A DNA stretch of 64,000 bases from Thermocrinis ruber. Lineage in GTDB: Bacteria > Aquificota > Aquificia > Aquificales > Aquificaceae. Within the stretch, counting starts at the first letter, position 1, and each line of letters opens with the position of its first letter. The notes below the pieces were generated by a model. It was not told where the DNA came from. It saw nothing but the letters and a program-made list of their open reading frames with translations, and searched no databases. The stretch is from contig NZ_CP007028.1 in NCBI RefSeq assembly GCF_000512735.1, positions 310,001-374,000 on the forward strand, written 5' to 3'. The position numbers were made by a program, and so were the translations under genes. Below, piece after piece: positions 8,408 through 16,416 of the stretch.

Positions 8408-8699
8408 ACTATGTTTTGTAATGTCCTCTAAAAGAAAAGCCATCCTTGAAAGATACGCATGGGACAGGACGCAAGACGAAGAAGAGCTTCTCATAAGGGC
8501 AATGATGTATCACAACCCTGTGGAACTCTTAATGGCTTTTTCAAGGGAAGAGCTTAAAAAGACCTTTCTTGAAAACTTGCACCGCTTTGACGAGAAAAAT
8601 CTAAACTTTTGGAAGTTTGCCCTTGAGGTTAGCGATGAGGAGTTTAACCGATACGCAGAGGGAAACTTTAGGTTTGGTCTCAGGAAGTTCATTGGTTAA
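8397..8699 (+). CDS. Small helical protein upstream of AbiEii-type nucleotidyltransferase
   Basis: Up to 100 residues, not recognised. It is charged and predicted helical (ELLIRAMMYHNPVELLMAFSREELKKTFLENLHRFDEKNLNFWKFALEVSDEEFNRYAEGNFRFGLRKF). The TTG start at 8397 has GAAGGA upstream and overlaps ribF by 11 bp; ATG 8421 (92 residues) is an alternative. Its stop overlaps the start of the nucleotidyltransferase gene, so the two are translationally coupled. By position it is where the regulatory or antitoxin partner of an AbiEii-like protein would lie, but no helix-turn-helix is evident. Confidence 0.55.
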   Translation: MDVKLCFVMSSKRKAILERYAWDRTQDEEELLIRAMMYHNPVELLMAFSREELKKTFLENLHRFDEKNLNFWKFALEVSDEEFNRYAEGNFRFGLRKFIG

Positions 8700-9273
8700 G
8701 GGCTTTTATCTTGCGGGAGAAACTGCTATAGCAATAAAGTACAACCATAGGTTTTCGGAAGATTTTGATTTTTTTACTTATCCTGATTTTAGATTTGACC
8801 CTTTTTCTTTGCAAGAAAAGATAGATAAAGCCCTTCAGGAAGTGGATTGGAAAATGTTCGATAATTCTACTGTGATCTTTGTCCTTAGAGGAATAAAATT
8901 TTCCTTCTTTGAGTATGGTTATCCCTTAGTAAAACCCACCACTAGAGAAGAAAGTTTGGGTGTAGATATAGCAAGCGACGAGGATATCTCCGCAATGAAA
9001 CTGTTGGCGATAGCAAAAAGAGGAGTAAAAAAAGACTTTTACGACCTCTGGTTTTTAATGAAAAAGAGGGGATGGAATTTAAAAGACGCAATAGGCTTTG
9101 CAAAGTTTAAATACCCCAACATAGACACAGGGATCTATTTACGTAGTATTGTCTACTTTAAAGATGCGGAAAAGGAGACAGCTCAAAAAGAGGTGGAGAT
9201 GGCTTGGGAACAAATAAAGGAGTTTTTTGAATTTCAGTGTAAAAGCCTGCTAAAAGACATGAACCTACTGTAA
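8692..9273 (+). CDS. AbiEii/DUF1814-type nucleotidyltransferase (toxin-like)
   Basis: About 193 residues. The family pattern is clear: FYLAGETAIAIKYNHRFSEDFDFFTY (usual form LxGGTALAL..HR.S.DlDFF) with the DxD metal-binding core, and later ISAMKLLAIAKRGVKKDFYDLWFLMKKR, the conserved K..A...R..KDFyDl helix. The first Gly pair is GE and not GG, a small deviation in the nucleotide-binding loop. Family members include the AbiE toxin, which transfers nucleotides to tRNA. I take TTG 8692 as start; an upstream extension in frame is possible. Low GC compared with ribF suggests horizontal gain. Confidence 0.72.
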   Translation: MVKGFYLAGETAIAIKYNHRFSEDFDFFTYPDFRFDPFSLQEKIDKALQEVDWKMFDNSTVIFVLRGIKFSFFEYGYPLVKPTTREESLGVDIASDEDISAMKLLAIAKRGVKKDFYDLWFLMKKRGWNLKDAIGFAKFKYPNIDTGIYLRSIVYFKDAEKETAQKEVEMAWEQIKEFFEFQCKSLLKDMNLL

Positions 9274-9546
9274 AAGGTAGCTTCCGTAAACAATCTCTCC
9301 GTTTTTCAAAAGAAAGAAAGATTTTTCCATCTTGTCCCTTATTCCCTTCTTGTTTTCCAAAAAGTCAAGCAGTGTTTTCGGTTCTCCATGGGCCCTCAGC
9401 ATGTACTCCCTTTCTTCGCCGTTGTCAAAGATGATCTTTACGGGTAGGCAGTAGAACTTGGAGTATTCCCCCTCGTTGCAACGGTGGATCTCTCCAATTA
9501 CCTCAATGGAGACGCTCCTTGCCACTATATCCTCTTGCTTGAGCAT
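9265..9546 (-). CDS. Hypothetical protein, 93 residues
   Basis: Not recognised. Predicted mostly beta (SVSIEVIGEIH, KIIFDNGEEREYMLRAHG) followed by a helix (PKTLLDFLENKKGIRDKM) and a short strand (SFFLLKNGEIVYGSYLLQ). Two Cys residues lie in HRCNEGEYSKFYCLPV. It is probably a real gene because TATAAT (9560 down to 9555) sits 8 nt before the ATG, as in many neighbours. Its end overlaps the nucleotidyltransferase gene by 9 bp on the other strand. Confidence 0.55.
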   Translation of the reverse strand: MLKQEDIVARSVSIEVIGEIHRCNEGEYSKFYCLPVKIIFDNGEEREYMLRAHGEPKTLLDFLENKKGIRDKMEKSFFLLKNGEIVYGSYLLQ

Positions 9547-9555
9547 CGGTAGAAA

Positions 9556-10719
9556 TTATAAACAATCTGCCAGGTAATCTGCAAGGTGCATAACTTTTTG
9601 GTTGGTTTTGTTTGCCTTTGTGCCATCCTTAAGGTTTAGCACACAGCCGGGGCAAGAGGTAAGCACCACCTCCGCACCCGTCTTTTTTAGGTCTTCAATT
9701 TTCTCCTGTTGTATGCTTTTGGATAGCTTAGGGTTTGTTATGGAAAAGAGCCCCGCAAAGCCACAGCAGGATTTATCCTTTTCACCCTTTATCAGTTGGT
9801 CGCCCTCTACCCTTTTTAGCAAGCCATAGAAGACTTTGTCGCTTACCTTCATGGCACTGTAAGAATGGCAGGGCACATGAAAGGTGGTTTTTGTTCCTCT
9901 ACCTTTAAAGGTTAGGTTGCTTTCAAAGAGTAGCTCCGCAAAGTCATAGACTTTTTTCTTCAGACCATAGTCCTCTTGGAGGGCACCACCGCATGTGGGA
10001 CAGGCTACCACCACCGCATCAAACTGGTATTTTTCCATTTCCTTCAGGTTGTGTTCTTTCAATCTTTCAAAGGCTTCCTTGTCGCCCGAATAGTAATGTG
10101 GAGCACCACAGCATTTAATATCCTCTGGCACCACCACCGTCCAGCCTGCCCTGTTCATAAGCTTTATAACGTTCTCCCCTGTCTTTGAGTAAAAGGCGTC
10201 TATCATACAGCCCGTAAAGAACAAAAGCACACCCTTTTCCTGTTCAGCCTTAAAGGTCTTTCCCCTCAGGTTAAAGGCTTTTCCGTTCGGCTTTGGCATA
10301 AACTTTACCGCACCGGTAGGAAAGGGCACCTTTACCTCCTCAAAGGGCAACTTTTCCATGAGCTTGCCCGTTAGCTTGATTACCTTTCGCCCTACTTCCG
10401 ACTGCAAAAGCTCCAAGCTTTTTAACCCGGCGGACTTAACAAAGGATTTCCTTTGGGTGTTTCTAACGGTAGCTACGATTTCTTTATACTCCACTCCGTT
10501 GGGACAGACCCACTCGCACCTTCTACACATGGCGCACTGATCCAGGTGCTTGTATGCTTCTCCGTCTTTTAGCTCACCACTGAGAAGCATTTCTGCCAAG
10601 ACGAGCCTTCCCCTTGCGTAGCCTGCCTCTTTTTGGATGTAGGGATAGGTGGGACATACGGACTTACACAGGGCGCACTTCACACACTTTTGGGTTAGCT
10701 CCAAAGGAATTTCAACCAT
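9556..10719 (-). CDS. Fe-S protein with two 4Fe-4S sites and two CCG domains (GlcF/GlpC-like)
   Basis: A 387-residue protein. The N-terminus has two ferredoxin-type clusters, CVKCALCKSVCPTYP and CAMCRRCEWVCP. The C-terminal half has two cysteine-rich CCG modules: KCCGAPHYY with CPTCGGAL, and SCCGFAGLF with TSCPGCVLNL. This is the layout of glycolate oxidase subunit GlcF, GlpC and related subunits that pass electrons from a flavoprotein to the quinone pool or a heterodisulfide-type site. No GlcD-like FAD subunit is adjacent, so the substrate is uncertain. Confidence 0.8.
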   Translation of the reverse strand: MVEIPLELTQKCVKCALCKSVCPTYPYIQKEAGYARGRLVLAEMLLSGELKDGEAYKHLDQCAMCRRCEWVCPNGVEYKEIVATVRNTQRKSFVKSAGLKSLELLQSEVGRKVIKLTGKLMEKLPFEEVKVPFPTGAVKFMPKPNGKAFNLRGKTFKAEQEKGVLLFFTGCMIDAFYSKTGENVIKLMNRAGWTVVVPEDIKCCGAPHYYSGDKEAFERLKEHNLKEMEKYQFDAVVVACPTCGGALQEDYGLKKKVYDFAELLFESNLTFKGRGTKTTFHVPCHSYSAMKVSDKVFYGLLKRVEGDQLIKGEKDKSCCGFAGLFSITNPKLSKSIQQEKIEDLKKTGAEVVLTSCPGCVLNLKDGTKANKTNQKVMHLADYLADCL

Positions 10720-10770
10720 TGTTTAGTTAAAGATATATTCCCAAATAAGCCATGCTGTGATTAAGCTCAC

Positions 10771-12024
10771 CTAAGGCTCCACCACCACGCATTGATGGGC
10801 TTTTTTTAGGCTCTCCCTTACTCTTAAGACATCCTCAAGGCGTACATTTTCTATGTGTTTTACATACTCTTGGTCCATTTTGTAGCCAAAGCCCATTACC
10901 TCCCAAAAGCCCAATTGGAAGGCTTGCCTGCCTCTGGTTTGTCTGTCCAAAAGATAGCCACCTATGATCTTTTTCTTGGCAAGCTCTAAATCCTCATTGG
11001 TGATCTCTGCCTCCTGCACCACCCAAAGCAGGTCCTTTAGGGCACTTTCTTTTTTGTCCGGAGAGGTGCCAATGTATGCAAAGACCCTTGGAGAGTACAG
11101 CCTTATGGGAAACATAGAGTAAGTAGCGTAGGCGTATCCCCTCTTTTCTCTGAGCTCACTAAAGAGCTTGGAAGTCATGCCGTCTCCCAGTATACTGTTT
11201 AGAACCCTAAGGGCAAAAAAGTCCGGGCTATTCAGTGGAACTCCTTCAAAGGCACAAAGAATGGTTGCCTGAGCACCTTCCCTTTGAACCCTTTCCACCA
11301 AGCTTTCCTTTATGGGTTTGTCCTCCGCCCTAAGGTTGAACTCGCCGGAGGGCAACTTGGAAAAGACAGCCCTGAACCTTTTTTCTAACTCTTCCAAAGG
11401 CATATCTCCCACCGCAGCCACAACAACGTTTTTACCCTTCAGAACCTGTTGCCATCTTTTTATTAGGTCCTCCCTCTCTACCTTTTCCACATCCTCCTCC
11501 CTTCCTGCGGGAGCTACTTCGTAAGATGTTCCCCTGTAGGTTATCAGCCTGAGCCTTTCCATGGCAAGCTCAAAGCCGTCTTCCCTCCGGGACCTTATGC
11601 TTGCTATGACCCTTCTTTTTTCCACCTGTAGCTGTTCCTCTGGAAAGGTGGGCTCCAAAAGGATGCTCTCTATTACCCTTAGCCCCTGCTCAAGTCCCTC
11701 CGGTCTTGTGGAGAAGTTAATAGAGATGTAATCGTCTGCGGTGGAGGCTTCTATGCTACCGCCCCAGTCCTCAAAGGCACTGGCAATATGGTAGGAGCTG
11801 AAGGTCTTTGTCCCCTTGGTCAAAAGGCTTGCCATAAGGTTTGTAGTTCCCCTCTTCTCTTCCCCATGGGTGCCAGACTTTATGAAGATGCTACCCGCCA
11901 CTATGCCTCTGCCCTTTGTTTCCTTTATGATCAACTTTACGCCGTTCTCTAGATTTACCTCTTTCAACTTTGCACCTCCGTAGGCTAAGCTAAAAAGGAA
12001 AAAAATTATAAGAAAGAGGCTCAT
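10771..12024 (-). CDS. M16 family peptidase-like protein, non-catalytic partner
   Basis: A 417-residue secreted protein with a short N-terminal signal (LFLIIFFLFSLAYGG). The fold is M16-like (VNLENGVKLIIKETKGRGIVAGSIFIKSGT; later GDMPLEELEKRFRAVFSKLP; then a C-terminal repeat), but the HxxEH zinc motif is absent: the matching segment reads TNLMASLLTKGTKT. It should therefore be the inactive subunit that completes the chamber around the catalytic partner encoded directly upstream, with a 4-bp overlap, as in other split bacterial M16 pairs. Confidence 0.85.
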   Translation of the reverse strand: MSLFLIIFFLFSLAYGGAKLKEVNLENGVKLIIKETKGRGIVAGSIFIKSGTHGEEKRGTTNLMASLLTKGTKTFSSYHIASAFEDWGGSIEASTADDYISINFSTRPEGLEQGLRVIESILLEPTFPEEQLQVEKRRVIASIRSRREDGFELAMERLRLITYRGTSYEVAPAGREEDVEKVEREDLIKRWQQVLKGKNVVVAAVGDMPLEELEKRFRAVFSKLPSGEFNLRAEDKPIKESLVERVQREGAQATILCAFEGVPLNSPDFFALRVLNSILGDGMTSKLFSELREKRGYAYATYSMFPIRLYSPRVFAYIGTSPDKKESALKDLLWVVQEAEITNEDLELAKKKIIGGYLLDRQTRGRQAFQLGFWEVMGFGYKMDQEYVKHIENVRLEDVLRVRESLKKAHQCVVVEP

Positions 12025-13313
12025 TTTTCTGGTACCATCAAAATTTCCGAGTAAGGCTTGCTGAGTATGTACTTTTCCAGCACATTCAGAACGTCCTTCT
12101 TTCTGACGGACCTTATGTTGCTTTCAAAGTAAAGGTAGTAGTCCAAAAGCCCCACCACCGTCAGTGAGTATCCAATGTAGTAAGCTTCCCTTTGGACCCT
12201 CTCAAGGGCAAAGACCTCCGAGTTTATGATCCTTTGCTTTGCCTTTTGCACCTCCTCGTCGGTCAGGGTCTGAGGGAGCTCTTGCAAAATCTGCATTACT
12301 CTTTCTTTTACCTCTTTATACCTGCTTGGCTCAAAGCTGGCGGAGATAACAAAAAGGTTATCCCTTGGTCTTGCAAAGTCCCCCGAGGATACCGAATATG
12401 CCAATCCCTTTTCCACCAGTTCTTTGTAAAAGATGGATGTTCTGCCGTTTCCGAGGATCTGGTCCAGCACCAAGAGGGCGTAGTAGTCTTTTACTGCCAC
12501 AGGCATTACCCTCCAGCCTATGATCCAGTATGCCCTCTCTAACCTTTTGTCTTTTATCTCCTTAAAGCGGTTTTCCAACTGCTCAGGCTCTGGTACATAC
12601 TGGGCTCTTTTTACGGGCTTTCCTACCTCTTTACCAAAGGTCTCCTCCACAAAGCTTTTAACCTCCGAAGGCTCCACATCGCCCACCACTACGATCACCA
12701 TATTCTGTGGCTGATAATAGTTGCGGAAGAACTCCAAAAGGCTCTCCCTTGTGAACTTGCTTATGGTCTCTTCGTAGCCTATGATGGGGTGCCTGTAGGG
12801 AGAAGCTTTATAGACCAGCTTTTCAAACTCTTCCCAAAGAAGGTTTATAGGATCATCTTTGCCCCTTCTTAGCTCCTCTATCACTATGGGCTTTTCCTTT
12901 TCCACCATATCCTCAGAGAGTAAGGGCTTTTGGGTGAGTTGGTAGAGAATCTCAAGGGCAGGCTTCCAATAGGGCTTTGCTACGGTTATGTAGTAAAAGG
13001 TGTATTCCTTGGAGGTGCCCGCGTTCATCCTACCACCCATACCCTCCACCAACCTGTCTATCTCTCCGTAAGGATACTTTTCAGAACCGTTAAAGAGCAT
13101 GTGTTCTAAAAAGTGAGCCATACCTTTCTGTTGGTAATTCTCCTCTATGGAACCCACCTTGAACCAAACCTGCAAAGAAACCGCCTCTGTGTCATCCCTA
13201 CGTTTTACCACCAAGATGGCACCGTTTTTGAGTTTATACTTTGCCAAATCTTGCACCGCAAAGGCGTAAGCCATCAGAAACACCTCCAAAAGTAAAATGA
13301 TAATCACTCTCAC
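12021..13313 (-). CDS. M16 family zinc peptidase, catalytic subunit
   Basis: A 430-residue periplasmic peptidase with an N-terminal signal sequence. The zinc-binding motif HFLEH is intact at H67-E70-H71 in [18 protein letters not shown], and the downstream acidic ligand region [16 protein letters not shown] is present. The C-terminal half is a second M16 repeat without the motif. Together with the adjacent inactive paralogue it probably forms a heterodimeric peptidase. GTG start, with TAAAAT 9 nt before it and no Shine-Dalgarno sequence. Confidence 0.9.
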   Translation of the reverse strand: MRVIIILLLEVFLMAYAFAVQDLAKYKLKNGAILVVKRRDDTEAVSLQVWFKVGSIEENYQQKGMAHFLEHMLFNGSEKYPYGEIDRLVEGMGGRMNAGTSKEYTFYYITVAKPYWKPALEILYQLTQKPLLSEDMVEKEKPIVIEELRRGKDDPINLLWEEFEKLVYKASPYRHPIIGYEETISKFTRESLLEFFRNYYQPQNMVIVVVGDVEPSEVKSFVEETFGKEVGKPVKRAQYVPEPEQLENRFKEIKDKRLERAYWIIGWRVMPVAVKDYYALLVLDQILGNGRTSIFYKELVEKGLAYSVSSGDFARPRDNLFVISASFEPSRYKEVKERVMQILQELPQTLTDEEVQKAKQRIINSEVFALERVQREAYYIGYSLTVVGLLDYYLYFESNIRSVRKKDVLNVLEKYILSKPYSEILMVPEK

Positions 13314-13378
13314 AAGGTAGAGATTTTAACCTTATCCCATTACTTTTCAACGGTAGGAATGAACTTAAAATATCTCCA

Positions 13379-14320
13379 ATGCGCGTTTTGATAACGGGGT
13401 GCGCGGGCTTTATTGGTTCTCATCTCTGCGACAAGTTCTTGGCAGAGGGCTTTGAAGTTATAGGCATGGACAACTTCATCACTGGCAGTCCCGACAACAT
13501 AGCCCATCTTTTGGGACATCCGAGGTTTAAGTTCATCCACTACAATGTGGTCAATTACATATACGTAGAAGGTCCCCTGGACATTATCCTTCACTTTGCG
13601 TGCCCTGCGTCTCCGGTGGATTATCTCAACCATCCTATACACACCATGAAGGTGGATTCTTTGGGAACGCTGAACACCTTGGGACTTGCCAAGCTAAAAT
13701 CCGCCCGTTATGTGTTTGCCTCCTCTTCGGAGGTATATGGGGACCCTTTGGTGCATCCACAGAGGGAGGATTACTGGGGTAATGTGAACCCGGTAGGGAT
13801 CCGAAGCGTCTATGCGGAAGCCAAAAGATTTTCGGAAGCCCTGTGCATGGCTTATCACCGGGAGCATGGAGTGGATGTTAGGATTTTGAGAATATTCAAC
13901 ACCTACGGCGAGAGGATGAGGATCGGAGATGGCAGGGTGGTGCCCACTTTTCTGTACAAAGCCCTGAGGGGCGAGCCCATACCCGTCCACGGAGGGGGCA
14001 CCCAAACCCGTAGCTTTTGCTACATAGAGGACATGGTGGAGGGCATATTCCGAGCGTCCATCAAGGATGGGATAGAGGGAGAGGTGATAAACCTGGGTAG
14101 CCCGGAGGAGATAAGCATCCTTGACCTTGCAAGGCTGGTGGTAGAACTTACCAATTCTAACTCTCCCATACAAATTCTGGACGGAAGAGAGGATGACCCA
14201 AAAAGAAGATGTCCGGACATCACAAAGGCAAAGAACCTTTTGGGCTGGGAGCCAAAGACCACTCTGAGGGATGGCTTGAAAAAAACCATAGAGTGGTTAA
14301 AATCATATTTAAGGAGGTAA
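13379..14320 (+). CDS. UDP-glucuronate decarboxylase-like (UDP-xylose synthase) short-chain epimerase
   Basis: A 313-residue extended SDR protein. The NAD motif is [10 protein letters not shown] near the N-terminus. [20 protein letters not shown] is the UXS hallmark (ASPxSPxxYxxxPxxTxK), followed by [24 protein letters not shown], the Ser of the catalytic triad, the YxxxK pair in SVYAEAKRF and [10 protein letters not shown]. It should make UDP-xylose from UDP-glucuronate for surface polysaccharide. Most UXS enzymes read YDEGKR where this has YAEAKR, so a related specificity is possible. TAAAAT at 13366-13371 is 7 nt before the ATG. Confidence 0.85.
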   Translation: MRVLITGCAGFIGSHLCDKFLAEGFEVIGMDNFITGSPDNIAHLLGHPRFKFIHYNVVNYIYVEGPLDIILHFACPASPVDYLNHPIHTMKVDSLGTLNTLGLAKLKSARYVFASSSEVYGDPLVHPQREDYWGNVNPVGIRSVYAEAKRFSEALCMAYHREHGVDVRILRIFNTYGERMRIGDGRVVPTFLYKALRGEPIPVHGGGTQTRSFCYIEDMVEGIFRASIKDGIEGEVINLGSPEEISILDLARLVVELTNSNSPIQILDGREDDPKRRCPDITKAKNLLGWEPKTTLRDGLKKTIEWLKSYLRR

Positions 14321-14325
14321 GAAAT

Positions 14326-14529
14326 ATGTTTCACATGCCCAATTTGACGGAGCTGTTGGTAATACTTCTCATAGTCTTTTTGCTCTTTGGAGCGTCAAAG
14401 TTGCCCGAGGTGGGCAGAGGTTTGGGAGAAGGCATAAGGAACTTTAAGAAGGCCCTCGCCGGCGAGACCGAAGAAGAAAAGAAGGTAAAAGAGGTTAAGG
14501 GCGAGGAGGTGAACAAAGAAAAGGTTTAA
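14326..14529 (+). CDS. tatA: Sec-independent translocase protein TatA/TatE
   Basis: 67 residues from ATG 14326: a transmembrane helix ([21 protein letters not shown]), the conserved FG hinge, an amphipathic helix ([18 protein letters not shown]) and a charged Lys/Glu tail. TatA oligomers form the passage for folded proteins with twin-arginine signals, such as the DsrE-like protein at 4.0-4.5 kb. AAGGAGG at 14311-14317 sets this start; a longer in-frame extension would overlap the previous gene and has no TatA features. TatB and TatC are not in the window. Confidence 0.93.
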   Translation: MFHMPNLTELLVILLIVFLLFGASKLPEVGRGLGEGIRNFKKALAGETEEEKKVKEVKGEEVNKEKV

Positions 14530-14930
14530 CCCGCATTTAGGATCTTTGAAATTATTCCGTTTACAAACCTGCTGGGTTTGCTACCCGCATATTTGTTAGT
14601 TATGTTCATGTAGTCTTTGATTACCACCTTTGGGTTTTTAACCTTTGCGTATAAAAGCTCTGCAGTTGCCAGCCTTAGGATGGCCCTTTCTACATATCCG
14701 AGGCGGTCAAAGTCCCAGTTTTCCAAGTTATCGGATATGGTTTTGTCTATATCACCCGCGTGTTCAAAGTATGTTCTTATGAGCTTACGCATGTATCTTC
14801 TCTGCTCGCTGTTTTTTACCCTGTTCATAGAAAGATACTCCTCGATAAGCTCCTCTATGCTACCCCCTCTTATGTCCCACTGATAGAGCACCAAGAAGGC
14901 GTCTTCTCTTGCTTTTGTTTTGTATATCAT
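14526..14930 (-). CDS. nusB: Transcription antitermination factor NusB
   Basis: A 134-residue all-helical protein with the NusB signature: [16 protein letters not shown] at the start and [18 protein letters not shown] followed by [29 protein letters not shown] at the end. NusB with NusE (S10) binds boxA RNA to promote rRNA antitermination and assembly. It is last in the order panC-ribH-nusB, overlapping ribH by 4 bp; ribH-nusB is a common bacterial pairing. Confidence 0.95.
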   Translation of the reverse strand: MIYKTKAREDAFLVLYQWDIRGGSIEELIEEYLSMNRVKNSEQRRYMRKLIRTYFEHAGDIDKTISDNLENWDFDRLGYVERAILRLATAELLYAKVKNPKVVIKDYMNITNKYAGSKPSRFVNGIISKILNAG

Positions 14931-15391
14931 CTAAGGGTTCTAAAGAGATTGACCATCTCTATGGTGGAGAGCATGGCGTCCCATCCTTTATTGCCGTGCT
15001 TTGTGCCAGCCCTCTCTATGGCCTGTTCTAAGGTGTCTGCGGTTATGATTCCGAAGGAAACGGGCTTTCTGTGCTCCAAGCTGAGCATTGCCAGACCCTT
15101 TGAGACCTCGTTGGCTATGTATTCAAAGTGGGGAGTGGCACCCCTTATGAGGACACCCAAAGCTACCACACCCTCTATATCTTCCTTTACAAGCAGTTCC
15201 TTAACCGCCATGGGAATCTCCCAAGAACCTGGCACTCTAACAAGGGTAAGGTTCTCCTCCTCTCCTTCGTGTCTTAGAAAGCAGTCTATGGCACCCTCCA
15301 CCAGCCTTTCCACCAGGGTATGGTTAAACCTACTCGCCACAATGCCTATCTTTAGCCCCCTTGCGGTTAGCTTTCCTTCATAGCTTCTCAT
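14927..15391 (-). CDS. ribH: 6,7-dimethyl-8-ribityllumazine synthase
   Basis: A 154-residue protein with all family landmarks: [64 protein letters not shown] and [24 protein letters not shown]. It condenses 5-amino-6-ribitylaminouracil with dihydroxybutanone phosphate in riboflavin synthesis and assembles as a 60-mer capsid in Aquifex. It overlaps panC by 14 bp and nusB by 4 bp. Confidence 0.96.
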   Translation of the reverse strand: MRSYEGKLTARGLKIGIVASRFNHTLVERLVEGAIDCFLRHEGEEENLTLVRVPGSWEIPMAVKELLVKEDIEGVVALGVLIRGATPHFEYIANEVSKGLAMLSLEHRKPVSFGIITADTLEQAIERAGTKHGNKGWDAMLSTIEMVNLFRTLR

Positions 15392-16241
15392 GACTAAGCC
15401 TCCAGTTGTCTATTAGCCTTGTGTTGCCTACATAAAGGGCAACCAAAATTCTATCGCCCTCCTTTACCTCCTCCACGGGATTTAACTCCTCGTCTGTTAT
15501 TTCCACATAATCAATCTTTCTAACATGGGGGTGCTTCAAAAGAAAATCCTTTATAGCTTCCTTTAGCAGGTTTGCGTCCGTGTTTCCCGATTGAAAGAGT
15601 TTTTGGGCAAGCAAAAAGGACTTGTAAATGGCCGAAGCGCTTTGCCTCTCCTCTGGGCTCAGATACACATTCCTTGAACTGCAGGCGAGCCCATCTTCTT
15701 CTCTAACAGTGGGCACGGGCACAATTTCAACCGGTAAAGAGAGGTCTTTTACAAGCCTTTCCACCACCTTTAGTTGTTGGTAGTCCTTTTCCCCAAAGTA
15801 AGCCCTGTCGGGCTGAACGATATGGAGCAACTTTAGAACCACTATGGCTACACCGTTGAAGTGCCCAGGTCTGTAAGCACCCTCTAGCCTATCGGTGAGC
15901 CCGGGTATGTCTATTTTTACCTTGGGTAGCTCGGGGTACATCTCCTGATCTTCGGGGGCAAACACCACATCCACACCCGCCTCCTCGCACATGGCCAGGT
16001 CCCTCTCTAAATCCCGTGGATACCTCTCGTAGTCTTCACCTGCCCCAAACTGGAGGGGATTGACGTATATGCTAACCACGGTGATCTCGTTTTGGAGCTT
16101 TGATAGCTTTATCAGTTCCATGTGGCCTTTGTGTAGGTATCCCATGGTGGGAACGAAACCCACCGACAGATTGCTCCCGTTACATTTCAATTCCTTCAAA
16201 AAGCTTCTAATTTCCTTTATTTTCTTAAAGAGTTTCGGCAT
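15378..16241 (-). CDS. panC: Pantothenate synthetase
   Basis: A 287-residue class I-synthetase-fold enzyme joining pantoate and beta-alanine with ATP. Landmarks: [17 protein letters not shown] (HKGH for the HIGH motif), [55 protein letters not shown] and [19 protein letters not shown] (KMSKS-like region). First gene of panC-ribH-nusB. Upstream on the minus strand is TATAAT, then GGTGAAAAGCC before the ATG. Confidence 0.96.
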   Translation of the reverse strand: MPKLFKKIKEIRSFLKELKCNGSNLSVGFVPTMGYLHKGHMELIKLSKLQNEITVVSIYVNPLQFGAGEDYERYPRDLERDLAMCEEAGVDVVFAPEDQEMYPELPKVKIDIPGLTDRLEGAYRPGHFNGVAIVVLKLLHIVQPDRAYFGEKDYQQLKVVERLVKDLSLPVEIVPVPTVREEDGLACSSRNVYLSPEERQSASAIYKSFLLAQKLFQSGNTDANLLKEAIKDFLLKHPHVRKIDYVEITDEELNPVEEVKEGDRILVALYVGNTRLIDNWRLSHEKL

Positions 16242-16352
16242 GGCTTTTCACCAAGCTAAATAATTATATCAGAAGGTAAAAATCATACTCTCAATTCACA
16301 TAAGGTATAAGTTTTTCTGTAGGGAGGTAGTAGAGAAGGCAAAGGTAATCCT

Positions 16353-16371
16353 GATGCTGTTCTAAAAATCC
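16353..16371 (+). repeat. Left terminal inverted repeat, full copy
   Basis: 19 bp matching the reverse complement of 17975-17993 with one mismatch (third base). The core GTTCTAAAAAT also occurs at both ends of the deleted copy. Confidence 0.8.
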
Positions 16372-16378
16372 AAACCCA

Positions 16379-16407
16379 TTGACACACAAGAGTTTTAAGG
16401 CTAAAAT
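16379..16407 (+). promoter_or_regulatory. Consensus promoter inside the element's left end
   Basis: TTGACA at 16379-16384 and TAAAAT at 16402-16407 with an optimal 17-bp spacer. The hexamers and spacing are kept in the deleted copy. The -10 element ends 9 nt before the tnpB-like ATG, so the transcript would be nearly leaderless. Confidence 0.7.
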
Positions 16408-16416
16408 CTAACCCTG

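Noticed and set aside
13694-14173. 159-codon frame opposite the UDP-sugar decarboxylase gene
   Set aside because: No recognisable motif and fully covered by a clear gene.
14760-15383. 207-codon frame opposite nusB and ribH
   Set aside because: Composition looks like antisense translation; both genes on the minus strand are unambiguous.
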